A stretch of DNA of 64,000 nt from Paracoccus marinus (GCF_007018965.1 NZ_VJYZ01000007.1:124001-188000), one strand, 5' to 3'. Numbered from the stretch's first letter, positions 37,579 to 48,095 are shown. Made by a program: numbers and translations. The notes: generated by a model from the sequence alone, not told the origin.

Positions 37579-38640
37579 ATGACGCAGAAAGATGGACACG
37601 ACTCGCAGCGGGATGCGGGGCAGGGCAGTGCCCGCAAGGTCGCGGTCTATGGCGCGACGGGCCACACGGGGCGCCTCGTCGTCGGGGAACTGCTGCGGCG
37701 CGGGTTTAACCCGATCGCGGTCGCCCGCGATCAGGCGACCCTGTCCGCCGCCGATTTTCAGGGCGGCGACGTGACCCGGCGGGTGGCGGCGGTGGACGAC
37801 GCGGCGTCGCTCGATCGCGCGCTCGAGGGGGCGCTTGCGGTCGTCAACTGCGCCGAGGCGTTCCTTGACACGGCCGACGCCGTCGCCGGGGCGGCGGTAC
37901 GGGCGGGGATCCATTATCTCGACGTGACCGCCGAGCAGCCGAGCGCGGCCGCCACGCTCGAGGATTTCGACGCGCCCGCGATCGAGGCCGGGGTGGTCGT
38001 GATCCCCGCGATGGGTTTCTACGGCGGGTTCGCGGACCTGCTTGCCACGGTCGCGACCGATGGCTGGGACAGCGTGGACAGCATCGACGTGATGATCGGC
38101 CTGGACAGCTGGCAGCCGACGCGCGGGACGCGACTGACGGGCGCGCGCAACACCGCCCGCCGCATGGTGATCGAGGGCGGCGCGCTGGTCCCGGTCGACC
38201 TGCCGGCCCGCGAACGGGGCTGGCAATTCGCCGCCCCCATCGGCCCGCAGCCGATGCTGGAGGTCCCGTTTTCCGAGGTGGTGCTGATCGCCCGGCACCT
38301 CGCGCCCACGACGCTGCACACCTATCTCAGCGCCAACGCGCTCGGCGATATCCGCAACGAGGCGACGCCTGCGCCCACCCTGGACGAAACGGGGCGGTCG
38401 CCCCAGCATTTCGCGGTCGAGGTGGTGGCGACGGCCGGGGACAAACACCGGCGGGTGAAGGCCGCGGGCCGCGACATTTACGCGTTCTCGGCGCCGCTGG
38501 TCTGCGAGGTGGTCGAGCGCATCCTTTCCCCCGGCTTCGACCATCGCGGCGCGTTCGCCCCGGGCGAAATCCTCGACGCGGGGGACGTTCTGCGGTCGCT
38601 GAGCGAGGGCCACATCACGCTGGCGGTAGAGGCCGGTTAA
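37579..38640 (+). CDS. Saccharopine dehydrogenase-like NAD(P)-binding protein
   Basis: A 353-residue soluble oxidoreductase-like protein. The Rossmann motif VAVYGATGHTGRLVVGELLRRG lies at about residues 21-42. It is followed by a second domain with YLDVTAEQPS and the stretch VIPAMGFYGGFADLL, matching the saccharopine dehydrogenase/trans-acting reductase family. The ATG at 37579 is chosen over 37564 because GGAGGACAGG provides a ribosome site. It ends the TetR module and faces guaA. The substrate and cofactor are unproven. Confidence 0.85.
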   Translation: MTQKDGHDSQRDAGQGSARKVAVYGATGHTGRLVVGELLRRGFNPIAVARDQATLSAADFQGGDVTRRVAAVDDAASLDRALEGALAVVNCAEAFLDTADAVAGAAVRAGIHYLDVTAEQPSAAATLEDFDAPAIEAGVVVIPAMGFYGGFADLLATVATDGWDSVDSIDVMIGLDSWQPTRGTRLTGARNTARRMVIEGGALVPVDLPARERGWQFAAPIGPQPMLEVPFSEVVLIARHLAPTTLHTYLSANALGDIRNEATPAPTLDETGRSPQHFAVEVVATAGDKHRRVKAAGRDIYAFSAPLVCEVVERILSPGFDHRGAFAPGEILDAGDVLRSLSEGHITLAVEAG

Positions 38641-38658
38641 GGGCGAGGTCAGTCAAGG

Positions 38659-38687
38659 CCGGACGGCGGCGCGATGCTGCCGTCCGG
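38659..38687. terminator. Hairpin between convergent genes
   Basis: A 9-bp inverted repeat (CCGGACGGC/GCCGTCCGG, 11-base loop) fills the gap between the dehydrogenase-like gene and guaA. No T run follows on either strand, so it is at best a weak bidirectional terminator. Confidence 0.35.
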
Positions 38688-40247
38688 TCACTCCCACTCG
38701 ATCGTGCCGGGCGGCTTCGACGTGATGTCGTAGGTCACGCGGTTGATGCCCTTGACCTCGTTGATGATGCGGGTCGCGGTTTCGCCCAGGAACTCGTGCG
38801 TGAAGGGGTAGTAGTCGGCGGTCATGCCGTCCACCGATGTCACCGCGCGCAGCGCGCAGGCGAAATCGTAGGTGCGGCCGTCGCCCATGACGCCGACCGT
38901 GCGGACGGGAAGGATGGCGACAAAGGCCTGCCAGATTTCGTCGTAAAGGCCGTGGCGACGGATCTGGTCGATGTAGACGGCGTCGGCGCGGCGCAGGATC
39001 TCCAGCTTCTCGCGCGTGATCTCGCCGGGGCAGCGGATCGCGAGGCCGGGGCCGGGGAAGGGGTGGCGGCCGATGAAGCGGTCGGGCAGGCCCAGCTCGC
39101 GGCCAAGCGCGCGGACCTCGTCCTTGAAAAGTTCGCGCAGCGGCTCGACCAGCTTCAGGCCCATCTTTTCGGGCAGGCCGCCCACGTTGTGGTGCGACTT
39201 GATCGTGACCGACGGCCCGCCTGAAAAGCTGACAGACTCGATCACGTCGGGGTAAAGCGTGCCCTGGGCCAGGAACTTCGCCCCGCCGACCTCGGCCGCG
39301 TGTTTCTGGAACACGTCGATGAACAGGCGGCCTATGGTCTTGCGCTTGACCTCGGGGTCGCTGACGCCTTCCAGCTCGCCCAGGAACAGGTTGGACTCGT
39401 CGGCGTGGATCAGCGGGATGTTGTAGTGGTGGCGGAACATGGTCAGGACCTCGTCCGCCTCGCCCTGCCGCAGCAGGCCGTGGTCCACGAAAACGCAGGT
39501 TAGCTGGTCGCCGATCGCCTCGTGGATCAGGACCGCCGCGACGGACGAATCGACGCCGCCCGACAGGCCGCAGATGACCTTGGCGTCGCCCACCTGCTCG
39601 CGGATGCGGCGCACGGCCTCGGCCCGGTAGCCGGCCATCGTCCAGTCGCCGGTGAACCCGGCAAGGCGGACGAAGTTCTCCAGCATGACGCGGCCGTTGC
39701 GGGTGTGATGCACCTCGGGGTGGAACTGGACGGCGTAGAAGCGGCGCGACTCGTCCGCGATCATGGCGAGGGGGGCGCCCGGCGAGGTGCCGATCACCTG
39801 GAACCCCGGCGCAATCGCGGTCACGCGGTCGCCGTGGCTCATCCACACCTCCTCGCGCCCGTCGGAGAATAGGCCCGCGAAGATGCCGTCGCCGGCGTGG
39901 CCCGGCGCGGGCGTCACAAAGGCGCGGCCGTATTCGGCGTGGTGGCCCGCCTCGACCCGGCCGCCGAGCTGTTCCATCATCGTCTGCTGGCCGTAGCAGA
40001 TGCCGAACACCGGGACGCCCAGCTCGAACACCGCCTGCGGGGCGCGGGGGCTGCCGGGCCGGGTCACGCTGTCGGGGCCGCCCGACAGGATCACCGCCTG
40101 CGGCGGGTCGGCGCGCAGGTCGGCGTCGCTGATCGACTGGTAGGGGCGGATCTCGCAGAAGATGCCGAGTTCACGCAGGCGGCGCGCGATGAGCTGCGTC
40201 ACCTGGCTGCCGAAATCGATGATGAGAAGGCGCTGATGCTGGGTCAT
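38688..40247 (-). CDS. guaA: GMP synthase (glutamine-hydrolysing)
   Basis: GuaA converts XMP to GMP using ATP and glutamine. The 519-residue protein contains the class I glutamine amidotransferase domain with the nucleophile in GICYGQQTM and the His-Glu pair in QFHPEVHHT. The ATP pyrophosphatase domain follows with PP-loop [12 protein letters not shown]. The C-terminal dimerisation domain ends [12 protein letters not shown], the standard GuaA terminus. Start at 40247 is at the conserved [10 protein letters not shown] beginning. It is transcribed downstream of the thiE-like gene. Confidence 0.97.
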   Translation of the reverse strand: MTQHQRLLIIDFGSQVTQLIARRLRELGIFCEIRPYQSISDADLRADPPQAVILSGGPDSVTRPGSPRAPQAVFELGVPVFGICYGQQTMMEQLGGRVEAGHHAEYGRAFVTPAPGHAGDGIFAGLFSDGREEVWMSHGDRVTAIAPGFQVIGTSPGAPLAMIADESRRFYAVQFHPEVHHTRNGRVMLENFVRLAGFTGDWTMAGYRAEAVRRIREQVGDAKVICGLSGGVDSSVAAVLIHEAIGDQLTCVFVDHGLLRQGEADEVLTMFRHHYNIPLIHADESNLFLGELEGVSDPEVKRKTIGRLFIDVFQKHAAEVGGAKFLAQGTLYPDVIESVSFSGGPSVTIKSHHNVGGLPEKMGLKLVEPLRELFKDEVRALGRELGLPDRFIGRHPFPGPGLAIRCPGEITREKLEILRRADAVYIDQIRRHGLYDEIWQAFVAILPVRTVGVMGDGRTYDFACALRAVTSVDGMTADYYPFTHEFLGETATRIINEVKGINRVTYDITSKPPGTIEWE

Positions 40248-40288
40248 GGCCAGCGATTAAGCCAGCCGCGTCCGCCCGGCAAGCGGGG

Positions 40289-40909
40289 TCAGGCGCGCCA
40301 GAGCCGCGAGAGCGCGGCGACGGGGTCATCGGCCGACCAGATCTCGGGGCCGATGGCGACGAAGTCGGCGACTGGCCACAGCTTTTCGACCAGGTCGGGG
40401 TCGAGCGCGCCTTCGGCGACGACCGGAACCTCGATCATCTCGGACCACCACTGGAAGAGGTCGATCGGCGCGGGTTCCGCGTTGCCCAGCAGCGTCGCGC
40501 CGCAGGGGCCGAACGCCACATAGTCGGCCCCGGCCTCGCCCGCGCTCATCCCCTCGTGCCGCGACGTGCCGCAGAACGCGCCGACGATGGCATCGGACCC
40601 CAGTTCCTTGCGGGCATAGCGCACGGTGCGCGCGCCGTCGGTCAGGTGGACCCCGTCAAGCCCGTGCGCGCGGGCGATCGCCACGTGGTTTTCGATCACC
40701 ACCGCCACGTCGCGGGCATGGGCGATGTCGCGGACGAGATCGGCAAGGCGGCCCAGCGCGCCCTCGTCCCCCGTTCCGGGCAGGCGCAGGCAGGCGACGG
40801 GATGGGCGCCCAGCACCGCGGCCAGCCGGTCCGACAGCTCGGTTTCGGCGACCAGCGACGGCGCGATCAGGTAAAGCTGCGGCGCGTCCGGGACGGTCAG
40901 GTCGGTCAT
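40289..40909 (-). CDS. thiE: Thiamine phosphate synthase-like protein
   Basis: A 206-residue TIM-barrel protein of the ThiE/TenI family, which couples HMP-PP and thiazole phosphate to thiamine monophosphate. Recognisable parts are LYLIAPSL near the start, HGLDGVHLTDG, VGAFCGTSRHEGMSAGEAGADYVAFGP and the phosphate loop VVAEGALDPD. Several catalytic positions differ from canonical ThiE (GAFCGTSRHE instead of the usual IGVSTH pattern), so a TenI-like or altered role is possible. The ATG at 40909 begins the domain; the frame opens 11 codons earlier. guaA follows. Confidence 0.75.
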   Translation of the reverse strand: MTDLTVPDAPQLYLIAPSLVAETELSDRLAAVLGAHPVACLRLPGTGDEGALGRLADLVRDIAHARDVAVVIENHVAIARAHGLDGVHLTDGARTVRYARKELGSDAIVGAFCGTSRHEGMSAGEAGADYVAFGPCGATLLGNAEPAPIDLFQWWSEMIEVPVVAEGALDPDLVEKLWPVADFVAIGPEIWSADDPVAALSRLWRA

Positions 40910-41117
40910 GGCGTGTTCCCCGTTGATCGGCCGCAGATACATGAGCGCGCGCCGCGTTGGAAGGCCGGTCCGTCGCGGCCTGTTGCGGTGCGGGCCGTTG
41001 CGCCGCGCGCAAGGTTAAGGGGCGGTTAACGCCCTGTTGCGACCTTGCGCGCGATGACTGCGCCCATGCCCGGCCCGACACGGCCTGGCCCCGCGCGCCG
41101 CTTTGGGGAGATCACGG

Positions 41118-43412
41118 ATGAACATCGCCATCACCGCCGGCCTGCAGCTGAACCCGCCCGGCTTCGGGGCGGGGCTCGGCGCCTGGTCCCGCGAGAACGG
41201 TCTGTCGGGCGAGCCGACCTGGGCCGGCGTCCCGAACGCCGCCATCGTGCCCGGCGACCAGGACTTCGGCACCTGCATGGAGATCGTGAAGCAGGCGGAC
41301 GTGACGCGCCTGCGCTTTGTCGGCGAAACGCCGATCCTGCCCGGCACCTACCTGCGCGTCTCGGCGAGGGTGAAGGCGATCGCGGGCAACCTGCCGCAGG
41401 TCCGCATCGGGGCCTGGGCGGGCACCGCGGGCCGCGTCCATGTCGATGGCGTGGCCGAGGCGGGGGCCGCGACCGCGCTGCGCGGTTACGGCGAGATCGT
41501 CGAGGTGTCGGCGATCGTGGGCGTGGGACGGCGTCCCGGCGTCACCATGTCGTGGGGCCGGACCGCGCAGATCGGGCATTTCGGGATCGACCTTGTCGGC
41601 GTCAACGGCGGCGCGGTCCGCATCGAAAGCATCCGCATCGAGGATGTGACGGCGGCGTTCCTGCCCGCGGGCCTCGACTGGGTGGACGTGCGCGACTTCG
41701 GCGCCGTGGGCGACGGCATCGCCAACGACCGCGACGCGTTCATCGCCGCCGACGCGGCCGCGAACGGGGGCGAGATCCTCGTGCCGGACGGGGTCTATTT
41801 CCTTGCCGCCGACACCGCGATCAAGGCGCCGGTGCGCTTCAAGGGCCGCATCACCATGCCGCGCGCCGCGCGCCTGTCGCTGCAGGGCCGGTTCGACTTT
41901 CCGACCTACGCCGACGCCTTCGGGGACGAGACCGAGGGGCTGAAGCGCGCGTTGCAGGCGCTGTTCGGGTTCACCGACCACACCGCGCTCGACCTCTGCG
42001 GCCGCCGCGTGGACCTGACCGAGCCGCTGGACGTAGCGGCCGCCTGCCCGGGTCTTGCCTCGTTTTCGAACCGCCGCGTGATCTGCAACGGCCAGATCGC
42101 GACGGTGTCGGGGACGGCGTGGAGGACGACGGCCGTCACGTCGAACGGCACCTACGACCCGGCGCGACCCGAGGAAATCCGCGCCGTGCCGCAGGTCGCG
42201 CAGATCGCGATCGGATCGCGCGTCAGCGGTGCGGGTGTGGGACGCGAGGTCTATGTCCGCGACCGCAACGTGGCCACCGGCACGCTGACGCTGTCGCAGC
42301 CGCTTTACGGCGGGGCGGGGACGCGCAGCTATACCTTCACCCGCGAAAGCTATGCGCTCGACTTCGCTGCCTTGGGCAACATCGACCGCCTGACCTTCGC
42401 CGATATCGAGTTCCTGATGGACGGGACTGGCAACGGCGTCATGCTGCCGCCCGCGGGCCAGCTCTGGACCTTCCGCGACTGTTTCTTCACCCGGCCGCAA
42501 AGCCGCGCGATCACCTCGATCGGGCGGGCCTGCCAGGATCTGGTCGTCGAACAGTGCCAGTTTTTGTCCGACGAGATGGGCGAGCTGGCGCAGAACCGCC
42601 GTTCCATCGCGATCAACGTGAACGGCAACGACACCAAGATCCGCAACAGCCGCTTCGTGCGCTTCGGCCATTTCATGGTCGCGAACGGCAACGGCCACAT
42701 GATTTCCGGCAACCACTGGTTCCAGGGCGACAGCGCCACCTCGGGCGTGCGGTTCGCGGGGCTGGTCCTGACCTCGTGCAACCTGCAGGTCAACGTGACC
42801 GGCAACTACGTCGACAACGCCACCATCGAGTGGACGAACGAACACAGCGCCTATCCCAACTACAACCCGCAGTTCTACAGCTTCGGCGGGCTTACCATCA
42901 CCGGGAACACCTTCCTCTGCTCGAACGTGGTGCCCGGATTCTCGTGGCTGGTCATCAAGCCCTATGGCACCGGGCAGTTCCTGCAGGGGCTGACGGTGAT
43001 GGGGAACGTGTTCAAGTGCAGCGTGGGGCGCGTGACCCGGATCGACCGCGTGGATGCGACGATCGCCGGGCTGAACCACGCCTCGGCCCGCAACGTGGTC
43101 TTTTCGGGCAACAGCTTCACCGGGGTCGATACCTTCGTGGCGAACCCGGTCACGATCACCCACGCCCAGAACACCGCCGCCGCCAAGTGGGTCGTGGACA
43201 CGGCGACCTCGCTTCCGTTCGGGGCCTTCGCGCTCAAGGTCGATTCGGTGATCGCCGAAACCCCGGTCCGGGGCGCGGGCGGGAACATCCTGTCGGAAAT
43301 GCCGTTCGTATCAGTACGTGAGGGAACGTCGCAGGCCAATGTCGGCCTGAACTGGTCCGCGCCTGCGTCGGGCCGGATGGCAGTGCGGATCAGGATGGAC
43401 AATCCGAGCTGA
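41118..43412 (+). CDS. Large right-handed beta-helix (pectate-lyase/GH28-related) protein
   Basis: A 764-residue protein with no signal peptide. Residues about 1-180 form a beta-sandwich-like module. A Pectate_lyase_3/GH28-type start follows (VDVRDFGAVGDGIANDRDAFIAA near residue 192). After that is a long parallel beta-helix with regular strand-turn repeats (IRNSRFVRFGHFMVANGNGHMISGNHWF split over 515-545; TITGNTFLC; GLTVMGNVFKC). The short C-terminal domain ends VRIRMDNPS. The family recurs in Rhodobacteraceae and resembles phage tail-spike or cell-surface proteins. ATG at 41118 follows GGGGAG. A relationship to the head spikes of gene transfer agents is possible but unproven. Confidence 0.8.
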   Translation: MNIAITAGLQLNPPGFGAGLGAWSRENGLSGEPTWAGVPNAAIVPGDQDFGTCMEIVKQADVTRLRFVGETPILPGTYLRVSARVKAIAGNLPQVRIGAWAGTAGRVHVDGVAEAGAATALRGYGEIVEVSAIVGVGRRPGVTMSWGRTAQIGHFGIDLVGVNGGAVRIESIRIEDVTAAFLPAGLDWVDVRDFGAVGDGIANDRDAFIAADAAANGGEILVPDGVYFLAADTAIKAPVRFKGRITMPRAARLSLQGRFDFPTYADAFGDETEGLKRALQALFGFTDHTALDLCGRRVDLTEPLDVAAACPGLASFSNRRVICNGQIATVSGTAWRTTAVTSNGTYDPARPEEIRAVPQVAQIAIGSRVSGAGVGREVYVRDRNVATGTLTLSQPLYGGAGTRSYTFTRESYALDFAALGNIDRLTFADIEFLMDGTGNGVMLPPAGQLWTFRDCFFTRPQSRAITSIGRACQDLVVEQCQFLSDEMGELAQNRRSIAINVNGNDTKIRNSRFVRFGHFMVANGNGHMISGNHWFQGDSATSGVRFAGLVLTSCNLQVNVTGNYVDNATIEWTNEHSAYPNYNPQFYSFGGLTITGNTFLCSNVVPGFSWLVIKPYGTGQFLQGLTVMGNVFKCSVGRVTRIDRVDATIAGLNHASARNVVFSGNSFTGVDTFVANPVTITHAQNTAAAKWVVDTATSLPFGAFALKVDSVIAETPVRGAGGNILSEMPFVSVREGTSQANVGLNWSAPASGRMAVRIRMDNPS

Positions 43413-43449
43413 ACTGCCGCGCGCGGTCCGCGCGGAAGCGATCATGCAA

Positions 43450-43481
43450 GCCTCGCCGGTTGGTCCGGCGGGGCCCTTTTT
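43450..43481 (+). terminator. Rho-independent terminator after the beta-helix gene
   Basis: A 10-bp stem with one T-G pair (GCCTCGCCGG/CCGGCGGGGC, 5-base loop) is followed by CCTTTTT. It is one of the clearest intrinsic terminators in the window. Confidence 0.8.
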
Positions 43482-43633
43482 CCGTCAACGAGCTTGATTG
43501 CGACGGATGTTGGTCCTTGCTTGATGCGCGGAGCTTGGGGATGGTGCGGGCCGGACCATTGCGCCTGTCTTGTTTTCGCAAGCCCCCCGACCGGCCCGCC
43601 TGCGTGCCGCCAGCATCCATGATCGGTTCCGCG

Positions 43634-44026
43634 ATGAAGATCGTTCTCGCCGCCCTCGCTTCGCTGACGCTCGCCTCGGACGCCGCCGCGCAGGACATGC
43701 CGCCGAACGTCACTGAAATCGTCTGCGGCATGGTCAGGGACCTGGCGTTCATCGCCGAAGGCATGCACCAGGCGGGCTATCCCGCGCGCGACACCGGCGC
43801 CTATATCGGCGAGCTGATCGGCAAGGCCCTGTCGAACCAGGGAGATGCGACGGACATCGGCATGCGACAGGTCTTCGCGGACGCGCTGGCCGCCGAATCG
43901 AAGGAGATCATCGCGATGGCCTACGCGCTGCCGCTGCACTTCGATGAGCGCGATCGTGAACTGTCCGCGCGGGTTCTATCGGACGTGGCCTACCAAAGCT
44001 GCTTCGTCAATCTGGCGGGCTCCTGA
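43634..44026 (+). CDS. Small exported protein of unknown function
   Basis: A 130-residue protein with a signal peptide ([20 protein letters not shown]). The mature helical domain contains two cysteines, in [19 protein letters not shown] and [11 protein letters not shown], which could form a disulfide. Helical segments include [19 protein letters not shown] and [22 protein letters not shown] do not recognise a family. The start at 43634 gives a normal signal peptide; an ATG at 43619 would add five residues. It is isolated between the terminator and acs, with weak ribosome signals at both starts. Confidence 0.68.
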   Translation: MKIVLAALASLTLASDAAAQDMPPNVTEIVCGMVRDLAFIAEGMHQAGYPARDTGAYIGELIGKALSNQGDATDIGMRQVFADALAAESKEIIAMAYALPLHFDERDRELSARVLSDVAYQSCFVNLAGS

Positions 44027-44190
44027 TCCGAGGCCCCGGTGCCCGGTCCGTCCTGCGCCCGGCCGAACGCGCGATCGGCGGTTCCGCCTTTACCCGCGCG
44101 TTCTTGTGTCCATACTGTCGTGAAATCGGCCACTTGCGCCGCGCGGAGAGGCGCGTGCGCCGGATGACCGGACCGAAGGGGGACGCACAG

Positions 44191-46143
44191 ATGACCGAAG
44201 CAGCGACGCTGCATCCCGTGCCGCCGGGCTGGGAAAACGCCCGCATCACGCCGGAGCTTTACACGCAGATGTATGCGGAATCGGTCGCGGACCCGGACGG
44301 GTTCTGGGGCCGCATCGGCCAGCGGCTGGACTGGATCACGCCCTATACGCGGGTCAAGAACACCGACTTCACGCTGGGGCAGGTGTCGATCCGCTGGTTC
44401 GAGGACGGCACCCTCAACGCCTGCGTCAACTGCGTGGACCGCCACCTGCCCGAACGCGCCGACCAGACCGCGATCATCTGGGAACCGGACGACCCCGCGC
44501 AGCCCGCGCGCCACATCACCTATGCGGAACTGTCCGACAAGGTGAACCGGATGGCCAACGTGTTCCTGAGCCAGGGGGTGATGCGCGGCGACCGGATCGT
44601 CATCTACATGCCGATGATCCCCGAGGCGGCCTTTGCGATGCTGGCCTGCGCCCGGATCGGGGCAATCCACTCGGTGGTGTTCGCGGGCTTCTCGCCCGAC
44701 GCGCTTGCCAACCGCGTGAACGACTGCGGCGCCAAGCTGGTCATCACCGCCGACACCGCGCCGCGCGGCGGCAAGCGCACCGCGCTCAAGTCCAACACCG
44801 ACGCGGCGATGCTGCATTGTTCGGACCGGGTGCGCGTCCTTGTCGTCAAGCACACCGGCGACCAGACGACCTGGATCCAGGGCCGCGACGTGGACGTGCT
44901 GGCGATGATGGAGCAGGTCGGCCCCGACTGCCCGCCGCGCCCGATGAACGCCGAGGATCCGCTGTTCATCCTGTACACCTCGGGCTCGACCGGAAAGCCC
45001 AAGGGGGTGATGCACACCACCGGCGGCTACCTGACCTATGCCGCCTTCACCCACGAATGCACCTTCGATTACCGCGACGGCGACATCTTCTGGTGCACCG
45101 CCGACGTGGGTTGGGTGACGGGGCACACCTATATCGTCTACGGTCCGCTTGCGAACGGCGCGACCACGGTGATGTTCGAGGGGATCCCGACCTGGCCCGA
45201 TTTCGGCCGCTTCTGGGCCACCGTGGAAAGGCACCGGGTGACGCAGTTCTATGCCGCGCCCACCGCGCTGCGCACGCTGATGGGGCAGGGACCGGAATGG
45301 GTGGACAAGCACGACTTGTCCAGCCTGCGCCTGCTCGGCACGGTGGGCGAGCCGATCAACCCCGAGGCGTGGGTCTGGTACGACACCCATGTCGGCAAGC
45401 ACCGCTGCCCCATCGTGGACACCTGGTGGCAGACCGAGACCGGCGGCCAGATGATCACCCCGCAGCCGGGCGCGACCCCGACCAAGCCCGGCTCGGCCAC
45501 GGTTCCGTTCTTCGGGGTGAAGCCCGTGGTTCTGGACGCCGCGACCGGCACCCCGATCGAAGGGAACGGGGTCGAGGGCGTGCTTGCCATCGCCGACAGC
45601 TGGCCCGGGCAGATGCGGACGCTGTGGGGCGACCACGAACGGTTCGAATCGGCCTATTTCCAGCAGTATCCCGGCTACTACTTCACCGGCGACGGCTGCC
45701 GGCGCGACGAGGACGGGTATTACTGGATCACGGGGCGGGTCGATGACGTCATCAACGTCTCGGGCCACCGCATGGGCACGGCGGAGATCGAAAGCGCGCT
45801 CGTCGCCCACGCCAAGGTGGCCGAGGCGGCGGTCGTGGGCTTTCCGCACGACGTGAAGGGGCAGGGCATCTACGCCTATGTCACCGTGATGAACGACGCG
45901 ACGCCGTCCGACGACCTGCGGCGCGAGCTGGAGGCGTGGGTGCGCGGCGAGATCGGACCCTTCGCCAAGCCCGACGTGATCCAGTGGGCGCCCGCGCTGC
46001 CCAAGACCCGGTCGGGCAAGATCATGCGCCGCATCCTTCGGAAGATCGCGGAAAACGACTTCGGCAGCCTGGGCGACACCTCGACGCTGGCCGATCCCGG
46101 GGTGGTGGACGAGCTGATCGAGAACCGGGTGGTCCGGGAATGA
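44191..46143 (+). CDS. acs: Acetyl-CoA synthetase
   Basis: Acs activates acetate with ATP to acetyl-AMP and then to acetyl-CoA. The 650-residue protein is full length. Visible motifs are the P-loop-like [14 protein letters not shown] near residue 263, [29 protein letters not shown] near 412, [18 protein letters not shown], and the acetylatable catalytic lysine K610 in [11 protein letters not shown]. The frame opens earlier, but the ATG at 44191 with AAGGGGGACG upstream begins the conserved region. Two MFS transporter genes follow on the same strand, suggesting an acetate or short-chain acid context. Confidence 0.96.
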   Translation: MTEAATLHPVPPGWENARITPELYTQMYAESVADPDGFWGRIGQRLDWITPYTRVKNTDFTLGQVSIRWFEDGTLNACVNCVDRHLPERADQTAIIWEPDDPAQPARHITYAELSDKVNRMANVFLSQGVMRGDRIVIYMPMIPEAAFAMLACARIGAIHSVVFAGFSPDALANRVNDCGAKLVITADTAPRGGKRTALKSNTDAAMLHCSDRVRVLVVKHTGDQTTWIQGRDVDVLAMMEQVGPDCPPRPMNAEDPLFILYTSGSTGKPKGVMHTTGGYLTYAAFTHECTFDYRDGDIFWCTADVGWVTGHTYIVYGPLANGATTVMFEGIPTWPDFGRFWATVERHRVTQFYAAPTALRTLMGQGPEWVDKHDLSSLRLLGTVGEPINPEAWVWYDTHVGKHRCPIVDTWWQTETGGQMITPQPGATPTKPGSATVPFFGVKPVVLDAATGTPIEGNGVEGVLAIADSWPGQMRTLWGDHERFESAYFQQYPGYYFTGDGCRRDEDGYYWITGRVDDVINVSGHRMGTAEIESALVAHAKVAEAAVVGFPHDVKGQGIYAYVTVMNDATPSDDLRRELEAWVRGEIGPFAKPDVIQWAPALPKTRSGKIMRRILRKIAENDFGSLGDTSTLADPGVVDELIENRVVRE

Positions 46144-46207
46144 CGCAGGCTTTCAAACCAACGCTGCGCGACGTCGCCGGCAACGCGGCAAGAGGGTCGG
46201 GAACGAA

Positions 46208-48049
46208 ATGACGCGTGCCGGGACGGGGGCGGCCGAGCTGTCGCGACCGATGACGGGCGAGGAGAGGAAGGTTATCCTCGCCTCGTCGCTCGGCACGATC
46301 TTCGAATGGTACGACTTCTTCCTTTACGGCTCGCTGGCCGCGATCATCGGCGCGCAGTTCTTCAGCGGTTTCCCTGAAAGCACCCGCAACATCTTCGCGC
46401 TGCTGGCGTTTTCCGCCGGGTTCATCGTGCGGCCGCTGGGTGCGCTGGTGTTCGGCAGCGTCGGCGACAAGGTCGGGCGCAAATACACATTCCTCGTGAC
46501 CATCGTCATCATGGGCCTGTCCACCTTCCTCGTGGGCCTGCTGCCGGGATACGAGGCGTGGGGCGTCGCCTCGCCCGTCATCCTGATCGCGCTGCGCATG
46601 TTGCAGGGGCTGGCGCTGGGGGGTGAGTTCGGGGGTGCCGCCACCTATGTCGCCGAACATGCGCCGCGCGGGCGGCGGGGCTATTACACCAGCTTCATCC
46701 AGACCACGACCTCGCTGGGGCTGCTGTTGTCGCTGATCGTGATCCTGGTTGCGCAAGGCTGGGTCAACGCGACCTTCGCGCCCGTGCCGCAAGTTGCGGG
46801 CGGGGTGCCGGTCCTTGGCCCCGACGGGCAGCAGGTGATGCTGGATCCGTTCCGGGTGTGGGGCTGGCGGATTCCGTTCCTGGGGTCCAGCGTGCTGCTG
46901 GCGATCTCGCTTTACATTCGGCTCAGGATGCAGGAATCGCCCGCCTTCCGGGCGATGAAGCGGCAGGGGGCCGGGTCGCGCGCGCCGCTGCGCGAGGCGT
47001 TCGGCCGCTGGAGGAACGCGCGCATCGCGCTGATCGCGCTGTTCGGGCTGGTCGCGGGGCAGGCGGTCGTGTCCTATTCAAGCCAGTTCTACGCCCTGTT
47101 CTTCATCGGCAACGTGGTCAAGCTGGACAGCTTCACGACCAACGTGCTGGTCGCCTGGTCGCTGATCCTGAGCACCGCGTTCTACGTGTTCTGGGGGGCG
47201 CTGTCGGACCGGGTGGGGCGCAAGCCGATCGTCATCGCCGGGCTGGTGCTGGCGGCGCTGTCGCTGTTTCCGGTGTTCGGCGCGATGACGCGGGTCGGCA
47301 ACCCCGCGCTCGCCGCCGCGCAGGCCGGATCGGCGGTGACGGTGACGGCCGATCCCGCGACCTGCTCGTTCCAGTTCAACCCGACGGGAAGATCGTCGGC
47401 GTTCACCAGTTCCTGCGACATCGCCAAGGCGCTGCTGGCGAAGTCCTCGGTCAACTACGCGACCAGGGACGCGGCGGCCGGAACGCCCGCAAGCGTCACC
47501 GTGGGCGCGACCGTTATCCCCGCCTATGAAGGGACGCTGGCGGCGGGCGACCTTGCGGCCGCAAAGGCCGGGTTCGAGGGGGCGGTGCGCGACGCGCTGA
47601 CCGCCGCAGGCTATCCGCAGGCGGGGTCGGGCAACGAGGACGTGGCCAAGGCCCGCCATTTCTTCGACATCTTCGGGCGCCAGAACCTGACGCTGGTCGC
47701 GCTGCTGACCTATCTCAACCTGCTCGTGACCATGGTCTGCGGCCCCACGGCGGCGGCGCTGGTCGAGCTGTTCCCGACCCGGATCCGCTATTCCGGCATG
47801 TCGCTGCCCTATCACATCGGCAACGGCTGGTTCGGGGGGCTGCTGCCCGCCACCGCCTTCGCGATCTCGGCGCAGGCGGGAAACATCTATGCAGGGCTCT
47901 GGTATGCGGTCATCGTGGCGTCAGCAACCGCGGTGATCGGCTTTCTTCTGGTGCCGTGGAACGGACACAGGCGCAGCCTGTTCGACGACGACATGCCCGG
48001 GCCCGTGCACGCGCCGCACCGCGCGGGCGACGCGCTGAACGCCGGATGA
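46208..48049 (+). CDS. MFS transporter with large cysteine-containing periplasmic insert (copy 1)
   Basis: A 613-residue member of the metabolite:H+ symporter branch of MFS (SLGTIFEWYDFFLYGSLAAIIG, RPLGALVFGSVGDKVGRKYTF, LRMLQGLALGGEFGGAA, and a second-half SDRVGRKP motif). Twelve membrane helices are expected. Unlike usual 430-residue members it has an insert of about 115 residues between late helices (roughly 370-485). The insert carries two cysteines (PATCSFQFNPTG, SSCDIAKALLAKSS) and probably faces the periplasm. The gene lies 64 bases after acs, so acetate or another organic acid is the likely substrate. Its neighbour is a close paralogue. Confidence 0.88.
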   Translation: MTRAGTGAAELSRPMTGEERKVILASSLGTIFEWYDFFLYGSLAAIIGAQFFSGFPESTRNIFALLAFSAGFIVRPLGALVFGSVGDKVGRKYTFLVTIVIMGLSTFLVGLLPGYEAWGVASPVILIALRMLQGLALGGEFGGAATYVAEHAPRGRRGYYTSFIQTTTSLGLLLSLIVILVAQGWVNATFAPVPQVAGGVPVLGPDGQQVMLDPFRVWGWRIPFLGSSVLLAISLYIRLRMQESPAFRAMKRQGAGSRAPLREAFGRWRNARIALIALFGLVAGQAVVSYSSQFYALFFIGNVVKLDSFTTNVLVAWSLILSTAFYVFWGALSDRVGRKPIVIAGLVLAALSLFPVFGAMTRVGNPALAAAQAGSAVTVTADPATCSFQFNPTGRSSAFTSSCDIAKALLAKSSVNYATRDAAAGTPASVTVGATVIPAYEGTLAAGDLAAAKAGFEGAVRDALTAAGYPQAGSGNEDVAKARHFFDIFGRQNLTLVALLTYLNLLVTMVCGPTAAALVELFPTRIRYSGMSLPYHIGNGWFGGLLPATAFAISAQAGNIYAGLWYAVIVASATAVIGFLLVPWNGHRRSLFDDDMPGPVHAPHRAGDALNAG

Positions 48050-48068
48050 CCCGGCGCTGAACGACGAC

Positions 48069-48095
48069 CCGGCCGCCCGAGGAGGGGCGGTCCGG
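48069..48095 (+). terminator. Weak hairpin between the two MFS genes
   Basis: CCGGCCGCCC (48069-48078) can pair with GGGGCGGTCCGG (48084-48095) with one bulge and a GAGGA loop. There is no T run. It may lower read-through into the second transporter gene. Confidence 0.3.

Noticed and set aside
40909..41117. TPP riboswitch upstream of the thiE-like gene
   Set aside because: The conserved THI-box elements (such as CTGAGA and the GGGGNGC-type stem) were not seen in the leader.
46144..46207. A promoter between acs and the first MFS gene
   Set aside because: The 64-base gap shows no convincing pair of boxes, so read-through from acs is more likely.
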